A DNA stretch of 64,000 nt, taken from the NCBI RefSeq assembly GCF_031987975.1, contig NZ_DALZYX010000001.1, positions 596,531-660,530 of the forward strand. Direction: 5' to 3'. Shown here piece after piece: positions 8,959-18,050 of the stretch (positions within the stretch are counted from its first letter, which is position 1; every line of letters starts with the position of its first letter). The notes beneath the pieces were generated by a model. That model was not told the DNA's origin and searched no databases. It saw nothing but the letters and a program-made list of their open reading frames with translations. The position numbers were made by a program, and so were the translations under genes. This DNA is from Pseudescherichia sp031987975. Its GTDB lineage: Bacteria; Pseudomonadota; Gammaproteobacteria; Enterobacterales; Enterobacteriaceae.

Positions 8959-10791
8959 TCAATGTTTCAACGAGTAGAAGATCTTTTCTGCCAGCCCCTG
9001 CGAAATACCCGGCACTTTTGCGATGTCCTCAACGCTGGCGTTGAGCAAACCCTGCAATCCACCCATGTATTTCAGCAGCATCTGGCGGCGCTTCGGTCCG
9101 ACCCCTTCAATGGTCTCCAGCGTACTGGTATTTTTGACCTTGGCGCGTTTTTTACGGTGCCCGCTAATAGCGTGATTGTGGGACTCGTCGCGAATATGCT
9201 GGATCACATGCAGCGCCGGTGAGTCCGGCGGCAGATTAAAACCCTCGCCTTCCGGTTCGAAAAACAGCGTCTCCAGCCCCGCCTTACGATCGGTGCCCTT
9301 CGCCACCCCTAGCAGCAGCGGATGGTGCTTATCCCAGGAAACATCCAGCTCGGCAAAGACCGCCTTCGCCTGACCCAACTGCCCCTTGCCGCCGTCGATC
9401 AAGATCACGTCCGGCACCTTACTCTCTTCAATGTCTTTACCGTAGCGACGGCGAAGCACCTGATTCATCGCCGCATAGTCATCGCCTGGGGTAATACCGG
9501 TAATATTGTACCGGCGGTACTCCGCACGCAACGGCCCGTTGGCGTCAAACACTACGCAGGAGGCTACTGTCTGTTCGCCCATGGTATGGCTGATGTCAAA
9601 ACACTCCATACGCCTCACCGCCGGCAGCTTCAGCAGCGTAGCCAGTGCTACCAGACGCTGGCTCACCGTTGACTGCTGGGAGAGCTTAGTGCTGAGCGCC
9701 GTCGCGGCATTGGTGCGAGCCAGCTTCAGGTAGCGCGCCCGGTCACCGCGCGGTTTGGTCTGCACGTTGACGCGGCGGCCCGCCAGCTCGGAGAGAGAAT
9801 CTGCGAGCAGGGTTTTGTCGCTCAGATCGAAGTCGAGCAGGATCTCCCCTGGCAGGGTGCGCATTTGGCTGCCCTGCAGGTAGAACTGACCGACAAAGGT
9901 CTCTACCACTTCACCAAGCTCGGTACCACCGGGCACTTTCGGGAAGTAGCTGCGGCTGCCCAGCACCTTGCCCTGGCGGATAAACAGCACGTGCACGCAG
10001 GCCATCCCGGCATCGAACGAGACGCCAATGACGTCTAAATCGTCCCCGGTGTTAGAGACAAACTGCTTCTCCGTCACGCGGCGCACGGCCTGAATCTGAT
10101 CGCGAATACGCGCCGCCTCTTCAAAGTCCAGATCGCGGCTGGCCTTCTCCATCCGTTCGATCAGCAGGTTCAGGACCTGATCGTCCTTGCCCGCCAGGAA
10201 CAGGCGGACGTAGTTTACCTGCTGGGCATACTCCTCTTCGCTTACCAGCCCCTCGACGCAAGGCCCAAGGCAGCGGCCAATCTGATATTGCAGACAGGGG
10301 CGGGAGCGGTTGCGGTAGACGCTGTTTTCACACTGGCGAATAGGGAAGATCTTCTGCAGCAGCGCCAGCGTCTCCCGTACCGCGTAGCCGTTAGGGAACG
10401 GCCCGAAGTACTCCCCTTTCGCATGCTTAGCGCCTCGGTGCGTCGCCAGACGCGGATGGGTATCGCCGCTAAGAAAAATGAACGGGTAAGACTTATCGTC
10501 GCGCAGCAGCACGTTGTACCGGGGCTGGTACAGCTTGATATAGTTGTGCTCAAGCAGCAGCGCTTCCGTCTCCGTATGGGTTACCGTCACGTCGATCTGC
10601 TGAATCTGGGACACCAGCGCTTCGGTTTTTCGTGAGGCAAGGTTGCTACGGAAGTAGCTGGACAGGCGCTTCTTGAGATCTTTGGCTTTACCGACGTAGA
10701 TAACAGTACCGCCGGCGTCATACATGCGGTAGACACCGGGTTTACTGGTAACCGTACTCAGAAAGGCTTTTGAATCAAAAACATCACTCAC
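8959..10791 (-). CDS. uvrC: excinuclease ABC subunit C (UvrC)
   Basis: Nuclease subunit of UvrABC nucleotide excision repair; it makes both incisions around bulky lesions. 610 residues, the E. coli length. The order is an N-terminal GIY-YIG domain (about 16-95, with GVYRMYD and VIYVGKA), a Cys-containing linker, a UVR motif near 205-240 that binds UvrB, an RNase H-like nuclease (about 380-540, with DGGKGQL) and C-terminal helix-hairpin-helices. Its ATG overlaps the uvrY stop by 4 bp, so the two are translationally coupled. Confidence 0.97.
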   Translation of the reverse strand: MSDVFDSKAFLSTVTSKPGVYRMYDAGGTVIYVGKAKDLKKRLSSYFRSNLASRKTEALVSQIQQIDVTVTHTETEALLLEHNYIKLYQPRYNVLLRDDKSYPFIFLSGDTHPRLATHRGAKHAKGEYFGPFPNGYAVRETLALLQKIFPIRQCENSVYRNRSRPCLQYQIGRCLGPCVEGLVSEEEYAQQVNYVRLFLAGKDDQVLNLLIERMEKASRDLDFEEAARIRDQIQAVRRVTEKQFVSNTGDDLDVIGVSFDAGMACVHVLFIRQGKVLGSRSYFPKVPGGTELGEVVETFVGQFYLQGSQMRTLPGEILLDFDLSDKTLLADSLSELAGRRVNVQTKPRGDRARYLKLARTNAATALSTKLSQQSTVSQRLVALATLLKLPAVRRMECFDISHTMGEQTVASCVVFDANGPLRAEYRRYNITGITPGDDYAAMNQVLRRRYGKDIEESKVPDVILIDGGKGQLGQAKAVFAELDVSWDKHHPLLLGVAKGTDRKAGLETLFFEPEGEGFNLPPDSPALHVIQHIRDESHNHAISGHRKKRAKVKNTSTLETIEGVGPKRRQMLLKYMGGLQGLLNASVEDIAKVPGISQGLAEKIFYSLKH

Positions 10792-11444
10792 TGACTTGTT
10801 AACGTCTCCGCATTACACAGACCATGACGAATGGCCAGGTGGGTCAGCTCTACGTCGCCGTGAATGTTCAGTTTACTGAACATGCGATAGCGATAGCTGT
10901 TCACCGTCTTCGGGCTGAGATTCAACTGCTCGGAAATCTCATTCACCTTTTGGCCTTTGGTTATCATCAGCATAATCTGCAATTCGCGTTCAGACAAACT
11001 GGCAAAGGGAGATTCGGTTTTCTCTGGCTCAATCTGGCTGAGCGCCATCTGCTGGGCAATGTCTGAGGCAATATAACGCTGGCCGGCATAAACGGCGCGA
11101 ATAGCGTTTACCATCTCTTTCGGGGCGGCCCCCTTGCTGAGATAGCCTGAGGCACCTGCCTGCATCACTTTGGCAGGCAGCGGATTTTCAGTGTGGACGG
11201 TCAGCATAATCACTCTGGTATCAGCCATGGATCGCGCAATTTTACGCGTTGCCTCCAGGCCACCAATACCGGGCATGTTCATATCCATCAGCACCACATC
11301 CACAGGATGGGCGCGGCACCATTTTACGGCATCTTCGCCGCAACAGACCTCGCCGGAAACTTTTATGCCTTTAATATCTTCCAGAATGCGTCGTATCCCT
11401 GCGCGCACCAGCTCGTGGTCATCAACAAGAAGAACGTTGATCAA
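10788..11444 (-). CDS. uvrY: two-component response regulator UvrY (BarA partner)
   Basis: NarL/FixJ-type regulator activated by the BarA kinase. It drives csrB and csrC small RNAs and so relieves CsrA repression. 218 residues: receiver domain 1-120 with Asp8, Asp9, phospho-acceptor Asp54 and Lys near 104, then a LuxR-type helix-turn-helix (about 145-205, LSERELQIM to VNSYRYRMFSKL). Overlaps uvrC by 4 bp and is the first gene of the uvrY-uvrC unit. Confidence 0.96.
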   Translation of the reverse strand: MINVLLVDDHELVRAGIRRILEDIKGIKVSGEVCCGEDAVKWCRAHPVDVVLMDMNMPGIGGLEATRKIARSMADTRVIMLTVHTENPLPAKVMQAGASGYLSKGAAPKEMVNAIRAVYAGQRYIASDIAQQMALSQIEPEKTESPFASLSERELQIMLMITKGQKVNEISEQLNLSPKTVNSYRYRMFSKLNIHGDVELTHLAIRHGLCNAETLTSQ

Positions 11445-11899
11445 AGCAAATCTCCAAAAAGGGATAACGCGACTGACAGTAAAGTCGCTCTATATTAGCG
11501 TTATTTTGGCAAAAACTAAAAGATTAATTGCAATGTGTACGATTTCGTTCGCAATTCTGGAAATAAAGCTGTACAAAACGTGGAAAGAACCCCGTCTCGC
11601 TTGCCTTTAAAACAGGTGTTTTAAATACCATTTTTCAGGCGGTTATCGGCATAAATATTATTTCACTGCTGTAAGCAGGCCATTTTTCTTTGTAACAATA
11701 ATTAACGCCTTTTATACCTCTTTTAAACATATACTCGACGTTATAAATTAGAGCAAATCGTAATAACAACCTATTTACGTGTAGAGTTGTATGGTGAACA
11801 AAAAACAAGCAGTGCTATTTTCTGCAGAGCTTGTGCTATACTCCGCCGCCTTCACATTCATGGGCGCATACAGGCGCTGTAACCTATCGAGGAAAATAG
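11445..11899. promoter_or_regulatory. uvrY/yecF divergent intergenic region with yecF promoter
   Basis: 455 bp with no gene visible. On the plus strand an extended -10 (TGC then TATACT at 11837-11842) lies about 58 bp before yecF and is its likely promoter. The uvrY promoter must lie in the AT-rich left part but is not obvious. No terminator or small-RNA-like structure was seen. Confidence 0.5.
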
Positions 11900-12124
11900 A
11901 TGAGCACTCCTGACTTCTCTACTGCGGAAAACAACCAACAACTGGCTCAGGAGGTCTCCTGCCTGAAAGCGATGGTCACCCTGATGCTGCAGGCACTGGG
12001 CCAGGCGGACGCGGGCCGAATTATTCTGAAAATGGAGCGGCAGATCGCCCAGATGGAAGACGAGGCGCAGGCTGATGTGTTCGCCAATACGGTTAAGCAG
12101 ATTAAACAAGCCTACCGTCAGTGA
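11900..12124 (+). CDS. yecF: DUF2594 family protein YecF
   Basis: 74-residue cytoplasmic protein of unknown function, conserved in enterics next to sdiA. It is almost entirely helical and acidic, with no signal peptide or membrane segment. The start follows a clear GAGGAAA ribosome site, and an extended -10 promoter lies about 58 bp upstream. In E. coli this gene also sits between uvrY and sdiA. No function can be read from sequence. Confidence 0.88.
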   Translation: MSTPDFSTAENNQQLAQEVSCLKAMVTLMLQALGQADAGRIILKMERQIAQMEDEAQADVFANTVKQIKQAYRQ

Positions 12125-12129
12125 GCGTG

Positions 12130-12154
12130 ACCGGCTGGCAGAGTGTCAGCCGGT
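12130..12154. terminator. hairpin between yecF and sdiA
   Basis: ACCGGCTG/CAGCCGGT eight-base-pair stem with a nine-base loop between two convergent genes. There is no T-run on either side, so factor-independent termination is doubtful. Confidence 0.35.
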
Positions 12155-12186
12155 AATGCGTTCGGCACGCGAAACGCAGGCAGCGT

Positions 12187-12909
12187 TCATATAAATCCGG
12201 TCGCCGCCGCGTAGCACGCAATCTGCGTTTTATTCGGTGCGTTGAACTTCTTCTGCATGTTTTTCTGGTGAAAATTCACCGTATTTTCTGAAATCGACAG
12301 AATCATGGCGATCTCCGCCGAGGTCTTTCCTTCCGCCGTCCACTTCAAAATTTCGCACTCGCGCTTGCTGAACTTCATCTCCGGCGACATCACGATCTCA
12401 TTCTCAAGACGTGAGAGCGTTATCAGGCTCAACTGCACCAGCAGTTGTAAAGAGAGTTCAACCTCATCAGCACTCAGGCTTTTGCCATGTACGACGGTTT
12501 TTGATACCGACAGAAAACCGTTGGCACGGTTAGGCAGCATCAGACACTGGGTATACCCCTTACGAAGCCCATGGTCGCGGGCGCCATCCCACAGCGGCTG
12601 CGCATCCTGAAACAGGCGGTCGCTCCAGGGCAGATGGCCCTGCATAAAATTCTCCGCCTTGAGCACCGGGTCAATCGCAAAGTAATTTTCTGCATAGTAG
12701 TGGTTTATCCAGTCTTCCGGATAGGATGTTTGAAGGAAAATTTTGGGTCGCGTGAACGGCACCGGATGGCGCACACACAGCGAGTAGTAGTCAAATTCTA
12801 GCCGCTGCGTCTGATGTTCCAGCTCTTTATAAACCTCATCTGCTGTCGTCATCTCATTAAAACGCCGCAGCAGCTCCCTTCGCCATGTGAAAAAATCAAT
12901 CTCCTGCAT
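12187..12909 (-). CDS. sdiA: LuxR-type quorum-sensing regulator SdiA
   Basis: Transcription factor that detects N-acyl-homoserine lactones made by other species. 240 residues from the ATG at 12909, matching E. coli SdiA (MQ..DFF.WRR start). An upstream in-frame start would add 19 residues absent from the family. Residues 1-165 form the autoinducer-binding domain. Residues 175-240 are the LuxR helix-turn-helix, almost identical to E. coli (GKTSAEIAMILSISENTVNF). No luxI synthase is in the window, consistent with an eavesdropping receptor. Confidence 0.95.
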   Translation of the reverse strand: MQEIDFFTWRRELLRRFNEMTTADEVYKELEHQTQRLEFDYYSLCVRHPVPFTRPKIFLQTSYPEDWINHYYAENYFAIDPVLKAENFMQGHLPWSDRLFQDAQPLWDGARDHGLRKGYTQCLMLPNRANGFLSVSKTVVHGKSLSADEVELSLQLLVQLSLITLSRLENEIVMSPEMKFSKRECEILKWTAEGKTSAEIAMILSISENTVNFHQKNMQKKFNAPNKTQIACYAAATGFI

Positions 12910-13137
12910 ACTGACCGCTAAAACCCCGTTCGTTATATATTTATTATGAATGTATAAAACTATCACATAAATCTTATTTATAGATCCAAATTATCCCACT
13001 CCGGGGAAATTAACTGAACTTATATGCCAACCGAATGAAGATAAACGGAAGAAATGGCGGATCGTTAGCAGGGCGTTTTAACTGATGTGCCGCAGCGCCC
13101 ACCGCAGGGTAAAGCCGGTGAGCGCATTAGCAGAGCG

Positions 13138-13890
13138 TTACTGCATGAGGAATTTTTCCAGGAACTGTCGTGTTCGCGGCTGCTGGGGGTGAGTAAACAG
13201 CGATTTGGCTGGTCCCTGCTCCACTATCTTTCCTTGATCCATAAAGATGGCACGATCGGCTACGTCGCGGGCGAAGCTCATCTCATGGGTCACAATCACC
13301 ATGGTGCGTTTCTCCTGCGCCAGCTGGCGAATGGTGTTCAGCACCTCCCCCACCAGCTCGGGATCCAGCGCCGAGGTTGGTTCATCAAAAAGGATGACAT
13401 CCGGGCGCATCGCCAGCGCACGGGCGATAGCCACACGCTGCTGCTGCCCGCCGGAGAGGCGTTTCGGATAGCTGGTCTCTTTGCCGGTTAAGCCCACTTT
13501 CGCCAGCAGCTCCCGGGCGCGTGCTTCGGCCTCGGCTTTCGCTTCGCCCTTCACAATCACGGGTCCCTCAATAATATTTTCCAGTACGGTGCGATGAGGA
13601 AAAAGATTAAAGCTCTGGAATACAAAGCCAACGTGCTGGCGCAGCTGGCGGATCTGCCCTTTCTGCTGGCTTAGCGCCCGCGCCGTATCGATGGTGATGG
13701 TGCCAACGCGGATGCTGCCGCTCTCTGGGTGCTCCAGCAGATTAATGCTGCGCAGCAGCGTCGTTTTCCCGGAGCCGCTGGGACCGATGATCGCCACCAC
13801 CTCCCCCTCGTTGACCTCTAAATCAATGCCGTGCAGCACCGTCTGGCCGTGAAACTTCTTCACCAGGTTTTTCACTTCAATCGCACTCAT
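13138..13890 (-). CDS. tcyN: L-cystine ABC transporter ATPase TcyN
   Basis: 250-residue ATPase (formerly YecC) energising cystine and related sulfur amino acid import with TcyL and TcyJ. Walker A GPSGSGKTT (about 36-44), signature LSGGQQQR near 145 and Walker B VILFDEPTSALD near 165 are all intact, with the H-loop VTHEM further on. Overlaps tcyL by 4 bp, so they are translationally coupled. Confidence 0.96.
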   Translation of the reverse strand: MSAIEVKNLVKKFHGQTVLHGIDLEVNEGEVVAIIGPSGSGKTTLLRSINLLEHPESGSIRVGTITIDTARALSQQKGQIRQLRQHVGFVFQSFNLFPHRTVLENIIEGPVIVKGEAKAEAEARARELLAKVGLTGKETSYPKRLSGGQQQRVAIARALAMRPDVILFDEPTSALDPELVGEVLNTIRQLAQEKRTMVIVTHEMSFARDVADRAIFMDQGKIVEQGPAKSLFTHPQQPRTRQFLEKFLMQ

Positions 13891-14555
13891 TTCGGATCGC
13901 GCTCCTGACGGTTAAGCTGATTTTCAAAATAGTTCTGCAACGCGGAGAGTACCGTGGCCATCACCCAGTAGATCAGGGAGGCGGCGAGGTACATGGTAAA
14001 GACCTCCAGCGTCCGGGAGGTGATCAGCTGCGCCTGGCGGAACAGCTCTGGCACCTGAATGGTCGCTGCCAGCGAGGTATCTTTTACCAGGCTAATGAAG
14101 CTGTTGCTCAGCGGCGGCAACGCCACCCTCGCCGCCTGGGGCAGAATGGCGCGGCGCAGGGTTTGCCACGGCGTCATGCCGATACTGGCCGCGGCCTCCC
14201 ACTGACCTTTATCAATTGAGGAGATAGCAGCCCGCAGCGTTTCCGAGGTGTAGGCTGCGGTATTAAGCGACAGGCCGATCATCGCCGCCGGAATCGGATC
14301 CAGCTCGATACCAAACTGCGGCAGACCGTAGTAGATCATAAACAGCTGCGCGATCAGCGGCGTACCGCGAAATATGGAGATATAGAAGCGTGCCAGCCAG
14401 CGTACCGGCGCGATGGCCGACATCCGCATCAGCGCCAGCACAAAGCCGAGCAGCAGGCCAAAGAACATCCCGCCGATACTGAGCTGTAACGTAAATACCG
14501 CACCCCGCAGCAGGTACGGCAAAGACTCTATCACCAGTTGTATACTCTCTTGCAT
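13887..14555 (-). CDS. tcyL: L-cystine ABC transporter permease TcyL
   Basis: 222-residue inner-membrane permease (formerly YecS) with five hydrophobic helices. The EAA loop (EAAASIGMTPWQTLRRAILPQA, residues about 140-160) contacts the TcyN ATPase. It sits between dcyD and tcyN on one strand, with a 21-bp gap to dcyD. The operon tcyJ-dcyD-tcyL-tcyN imports cystine and handles D-cysteine. Confidence 0.96.
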   Translation of the reverse strand: MQESIQLVIESLPYLLRGAVFTLQLSIGGMFFGLLLGFVLALMRMSAIAPVRWLARFYISIFRGTPLIAQLFMIYYGLPQFGIELDPIPAAMIGLSLNTAAYTSETLRAAISSIDKGQWEAAASIGMTPWQTLRRAILPQAARVALPPLSNSFISLVKDTSLAATIQVPELFRQAQLITSRTLEVFTMYLAASLIYWVMATVLSALQNYFENQLNRQERDPK

Positions 14556-14576
14556 TATGGTTTTTCTGCCTGATGG

Positions 14577-15563
14577 TTAAACGTGAGGATGATAGGCAAA
14601 GAGCGCAGGCGCGCCGCCGGTATGGATAAACAGGATCGGCCCATGATCTTTGAAACGGTTCTGGCTGATACCATCGATCAGCCCGGCCATGGCCTTACCG
14701 GTATAGACCGGATCCAGCAGAATACCTTCGAGGCGGGCCAGCAGCTTGATGGCCTCCATCCCCTCCTCGTTTGGCGTACCGTAGCCGGGAGCGAAGTAGT
14801 CATCCCAGAGAGTAATGTCAGCCCTCGCCTCCACGTCCAGCTCACGTGCCACCGCCTGCTGAAGCGTGACCACTTTCGGTTTCTGCTCGTCACGTTTGCG
14901 TGAGACGGTAACGCCAATTAGCTCCGCCTCCGGCATCAGCTGCTCAAGGCCTACCGCCAGCCCGGCATGGGTTCCAGCGCTGCCAGAGGCCACCACGATC
15001 GACGATAGCTCTACCGCCCCTTCACACTGCTGGGCGATCTCCAGCGCACTCTCGACGTAGCCCAGCGCCCCCAGCGCGTTGGAGCCACCGACCGGAATAA
15101 CGTAGGGACGAAAACCCTGGGCTTCGATCCGCGTCGCCAGCTCACTCAACTGCGCAACCGGATCGGTCAGAGCGTCGCACATCTCAATTTGGGCATTGAA
15201 GAGATCCAGCAGCAGCCGGTTGCCGTTAGTAAGATAGTTCTCTGCCCGCGTGGCAATAGGATTCTCCAGCAGCGCCACGCAGTGCAGGCCGAGCTTTGCC
15301 GCCACGGCGGCGGTCTGGCGCACATGGTTTGACTGAATCGCCCCGGCGGTGATCAGCGTGTCGGCCCCCTCCCGCAGCGCATCGGCGGCGAGAAATTCCA
15401 GCTTGCGCAGCTTGTTACCCCCCAGCGCCATCGGCGTCACGTCGTCACGTTTGATGTAGATTTCACGTCCCAGATAGTCAGAAAAGCGCGGCAAATACTC
15501 CAGCGGCGTGGGCGCGCCAATAAATTCGAGGCGCGGAAAGCGGGTCAGGTTTTGCAAAGACAT
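14577..15563 (-). CDS. dcyD: D-cysteine desulfhydrase
   Basis: PLP enzyme of fold type II that converts D-cysteine to pyruvate, sulfide and ammonia, detoxifying D-cysteine and releasing sulfur. 328 residues from ATG 15563, chosen because it follows GGAGG and matches the E. coli start (LxNLTRFPRLEF). The PLP lysine lies in GGNKLRKLEF near residue 50, and the phosphate-binding loop SGSAGTHAG lies near 190. Cotranscribed with the cystine importer, after a terminator that separates it from tcyJ. Confidence 0.95.
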   Translation of the reverse strand: MSLQNLTRFPRLEFIGAPTPLEYLPRFSDYLGREIYIKRDDVTPMALGGNKLRKLEFLAADALREGADTLITAGAIQSNHVRQTAAVAAKLGLHCVALLENPIATRAENYLTNGNRLLLDLFNAQIEMCDALTDPVAQLSELATRIEAQGFRPYVIPVGGSNALGALGYVESALEIAQQCEGAVELSSIVVASGSAGTHAGLAVGLEQLMPEAELIGVTVSRKRDEQKPKVVTLQQAVARELDVEARADITLWDDYFAPGYGTPNEEGMEAIKLLARLEGILLDPVYTGKAMAGLIDGISQNRFKDHGPILFIHTGGAPALFAYHPHV

Positions 15564-15630
15564 AGGGCCTCCGGTGGCCAATAGTAAACGTGCGTGCTGT
15601 TAATTATGTACCTTTAGCGGCAGAAATAAA

Positions 15631-15654
15631 AAAGGCGCTTAAATAAGCGCCTTT
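15631..15654. terminator. bidirectional hairpin between tcyJ and dcyD
   Basis: Ten-base-pair stem AAAGGCGCTT/AAGCGCCTTT with a four-base loop and T/A runs on both sides, located 17 bp after the tcyJ stop. It should give tcyJ (the abundant periplasmic protein) more transcript than the membrane genes downstream. Confidence 0.8.
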
Positions 15655-15670
15655 TTATCGCCGGTGAACC

Positions 15671-16471
15671 TTACTTCGTCACGTCAGCACCGAACCATTT
15701 TTCCGACAGCGCTTTCAGGCTGCCATCCTTCTGCATGGCGGCAATGGCGTCATCAACCGCTTTCAGCAGGTCTTCATTACCTTTACGCAGCGCCACACCC
15801 GCCTCCTGACGGGAGAACGGTTCACCCGCAACCGCCAGCGTATCTTTGGTCTTTTTCACCAGATCCAGCGCCGCCAGACGATCCACCAGAATGGCATCGA
15901 TACGGCCTACGCGCAGATCCTGGTATTTAGTCGGGTCATCATCATAGGTACGGATATCCACGCCCTGCACGTTCTGGCGCAGCCACTCTTCATAGTTAGT
16001 ACCCAGACCGACACCGACCTTTTTACCTTTCAGCTCGGCAGCGGTTTTGATCCCGCTCTCGTTGCCCTTTTTCACCAGCGCCTGGATACCGGAGACGGTG
16101 TAAGGGGTAGAGAAGTCATACTTTTTCTTACGCTCGTCGGAGATAGTGACCTGGTTGATCACCACGTCGATGCGTTTGGAATCCAGCGAGGCCAGCATCC
16201 CGTCCCACTTGGTGGGCTTCAGCGAGGCTTTAACGCCGAGGTGTTTTGCCAGTTCGTTTGCAAACTCCACTTCAAAACCGGTGAGCTTGCCGTCATCGCC
16301 CTGATAGCTGAACGGCGGATACGTTCCTTCCAACCCTACCAGCAGCGTACCGCGCTCTTTGACTTTATTCAGCAGGCCTTCATCAGCGAAGGATTTCGCG
16401 CTTACGCCTGCCATCAGCGCAACAGCCATCACACCCATCAGCGCCTGACGACCCAAAAGTGCTAATTTCAT
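15671..16471 (-). CDS. tcyJ: L-cystine periplasmic binding protein TcyJ (FliY)
   Basis: Periplasmic receptor of the TcyJLN importer, binding L-cystine. 266 residues from the ATG at 16471, preceded by a GGGG ribosome site. The more upstream in-frame start adds residues absent from E. coli. A Sec signal peptide covers residues 1 to about 29 (ending KSFA before DEGLL), followed by a family-3 solute-binding fold with the GLEGTYPPF motif. It lies directly after fliZ, which explains the old name fliY. Confidence 0.96.
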   Translation of the reverse strand: MKLALLGRQALMGVMAVALMAGVSAKSFADEGLLNKVKERGTLLVGLEGTYPPFSYQGDDGKLTGFEVEFANELAKHLGVKASLKPTKWDGMLASLDSKRIDVVINQVTISDERKKKYDFSTPYTVSGIQALVKKGNESGIKTAAELKGKKVGVGLGTNYEEWLRQNVQGVDIRTYDDDPTKYQDLRVGRIDAILVDRLAALDLVKKTKDTLAVAGEPFSRQEAGVALRKGNEDLLKAVDDAIAAMQKDGSLKALSEKWFGADVTK

Positions 16472-16560
16472 AGTTACCCCGAATATGATAATAGATTGCA
16501 GGTAGTGTAAGGTGCTGACCCACAAGGTACAAACACCTGTACGCTACATATTATTCACTT

Positions 16561-17112
16561 TTAATATATATCAGAAGTTGCGCCGGAGGCGATTTTCTGA
16601 CTGGTCATAAAGTGCGACTGGGCTTTGAATTGCGCATACTTGCGCAGGGCGATCCGGTAATTATTGGTGCTGGTGGTAGGCAGCCACGGCTCCAGAACTT
16701 CATCCAGAAAACCGTCTTCAAGCTGGTCGGGGGTAATACGGTGGGCGGCCAGATGATTGCCGAGGCGGCGCAGGCGTACAACATACTCACGCACCGTGCC
16801 GTGGCTCATCTCGGTTTGCTCAAACAGATACTGTTTAAAGCCGATAATATCAAAAAAGTCGCTCTGCTCTTTGCAGTGCAGATCGCCGCAGAAACGGCAC
16901 AGGGCGACCCACTCTTTCTGCTCCTGCTCCCAGCCTGCGTCGTCCAGAAGCGTGTCGAGGCGCGAGATAGCAATTTTGTTGACGATTTCGCCCCGGCGCA
17001 CCAGCGTGATGCGGTCGAGTAGCTTATGGCAATGGGCGCAATGCGTCTGGCTGTGTTTAAAGTCTTTCAGATAGCGGCTTAGTGGCCGTCTTTTTACTTG
17101 CAGCACCGTCAT
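16561..17112 (-). CDS. fliZ: flagellar/RpoS-antagonist regulator FliZ
   Basis: DNA-binding regulator that raises flagellar gene expression and antagonises RpoS-dependent promoters, helping choose motility over curli. 183 residues, the E. coli length. It has a CAHC/CRFCGDLHC cysteine-rich N-terminal half and a SAM-like integrase N-terminal fold in the second half (TVREYVVRLRRLGNHL). The C-terminal 30 residues diverge from E. coli. Lies 58 bp after fliA in the fliAZ operon. Confidence 0.95.
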   Translation of the reverse strand: MTVLQVKRRPLSRYLKDFKHSQTHCAHCHKLLDRITLVRRGEIVNKIAISRLDTLLDDAGWEQEQKEWVALCRFCGDLHCKEQSDFFDIIGFKQYLFEQTEMSHGTVREYVVRLRRLGNHLAAHRITPDQLEDGFLDEVLEPWLPTTSTNNYRIALRKYAQFKAQSHFMTSQKIASGATSDIY

Positions 17113-17170
17113 GATAACTCCTGGTTGTCAATACGTTGTGCGACATCGTTCAGGCAGCACGCATTGCTGC

Positions 17171-17890
17171 CTATAACTTACCCAGTTTGGTACGTAAGCG
17201 TTTTATGGCCTGGCTATGAAGCTGGCTGACCCGCGACTCTCCGACGTCCAGCACCGCGCCGATCTCTTTGAGATTCAGCTCTTCCTGGTAGTAGAGCGTC
17301 AATACCAGTTGCTCACGCTCCGGCAAGGCTTCGATCGCCTCCATCACGCGATGACGAAGATTGCTCTCCAGCAGCTGATGTAACGGGTTCTCCCGCTGGT
17401 GATCGTCAGTCACCAGCTCAATGCTATCGCCATGCTCTTCCCGCCACTCGTCGTAGGAGAAGAGTTGGCTATTATTGGTGTCGAGCAACATCTGACGATA
17501 CTCTTCTACAGAAATATTGAGCCGCTGCGCAACTTCGGTTTCCGTTGCGTTACGACCTAACTCCTGCTCCAGCTGGCCCATTGCCTGCGCCGCTTCGCGG
17601 GCATTACGCCGGACGCTGCGTGGCACCCAGTCGCGGCTGCGCAGCTCGTCCAGCATCGCCCCACGAATACGCTGTACTGCGTAAGTGGTAAATGCCGTTC
17701 CTTGCAGAGCGTCGTACCGGTCAACTGCATTCAATAACCCGATACCGCCCGCCTGTAGCAGATCGTCCAGTTCCACACTCGCCGGCAAGCGCACCTGCAG
17801 GCGCAATGCTTCGTGACGCACTAGCGGTACATAACGTTGCCACAGCGAGTGTTTATCCATTACACCTTCAGCGGTATACATTGAATTCAC
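17171..17890 (-). CDS. fliA: RNA polymerase sigma-28 factor FliA
   Basis: Flagellar sigma factor that recognises class 3 promoters such as those of fliC and fliD in this window; held inactive by FlgM until hook completion. 239 residues, near-identical to E. coli over regions 2 (DDLLQAGGIGLLNAVDRYD), 3 and 4 (LNLKEIGAVLDVGESRVSQ). The upstream 160 bp to fliC carries no fliB methylase gene, unlike Salmonella. Confidence 0.97.
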   Translation of the reverse strand: MNSMYTAEGVMDKHSLWQRYVPLVRHEALRLQVRLPASVELDDLLQAGGIGLLNAVDRYDALQGTAFTTYAVQRIRGAMLDELRSRDWVPRSVRRNAREAAQAMGQLEQELGRNATETEVAQRLNISVEEYRQMLLDTNNSQLFSYDEWREEHGDSIELVTDDHQRENPLHQLLESNLRHRVMEAIEALPEREQLVLTLYYQEELNLKEIGAVLDVGESRVSQLHSQAIKRLRTKLGKL

Positions 17891-18007
17891 GATAAACAGC
17901 CCTGCGTTAAATGAGTTATCGGCATGATTATCCGATTCTGGAGGGGTTTTAATCGGATGAATAGTGGGTGAAATGGGGGGTTATTTAGAGTTATAGATGA
18001 ACAGGCA

Positions 18008-18034
18008 TAAAAAAACCCCGCCGGAGCGGGGTTT
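18008..18034 (-). terminator. fliC terminator
   Basis: Nine-base-pair stem AAACCCCGC/GCGGGGTTT with a CGGA loop and a U-run on the minus strand, 17 bp after the fliC stop. Strong intrinsic terminator for an abundant mRNA. Confidence 0.9.
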
Positions 18035-18050
18035 AGGCAAGCGGTGCGAA

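Noticed and set aside
17891..18050. flagellin methylase (fliB) or glycosylation genes between fliA and fliC
   Set aside because: Only 160 bp with a terminator; nothing coding.
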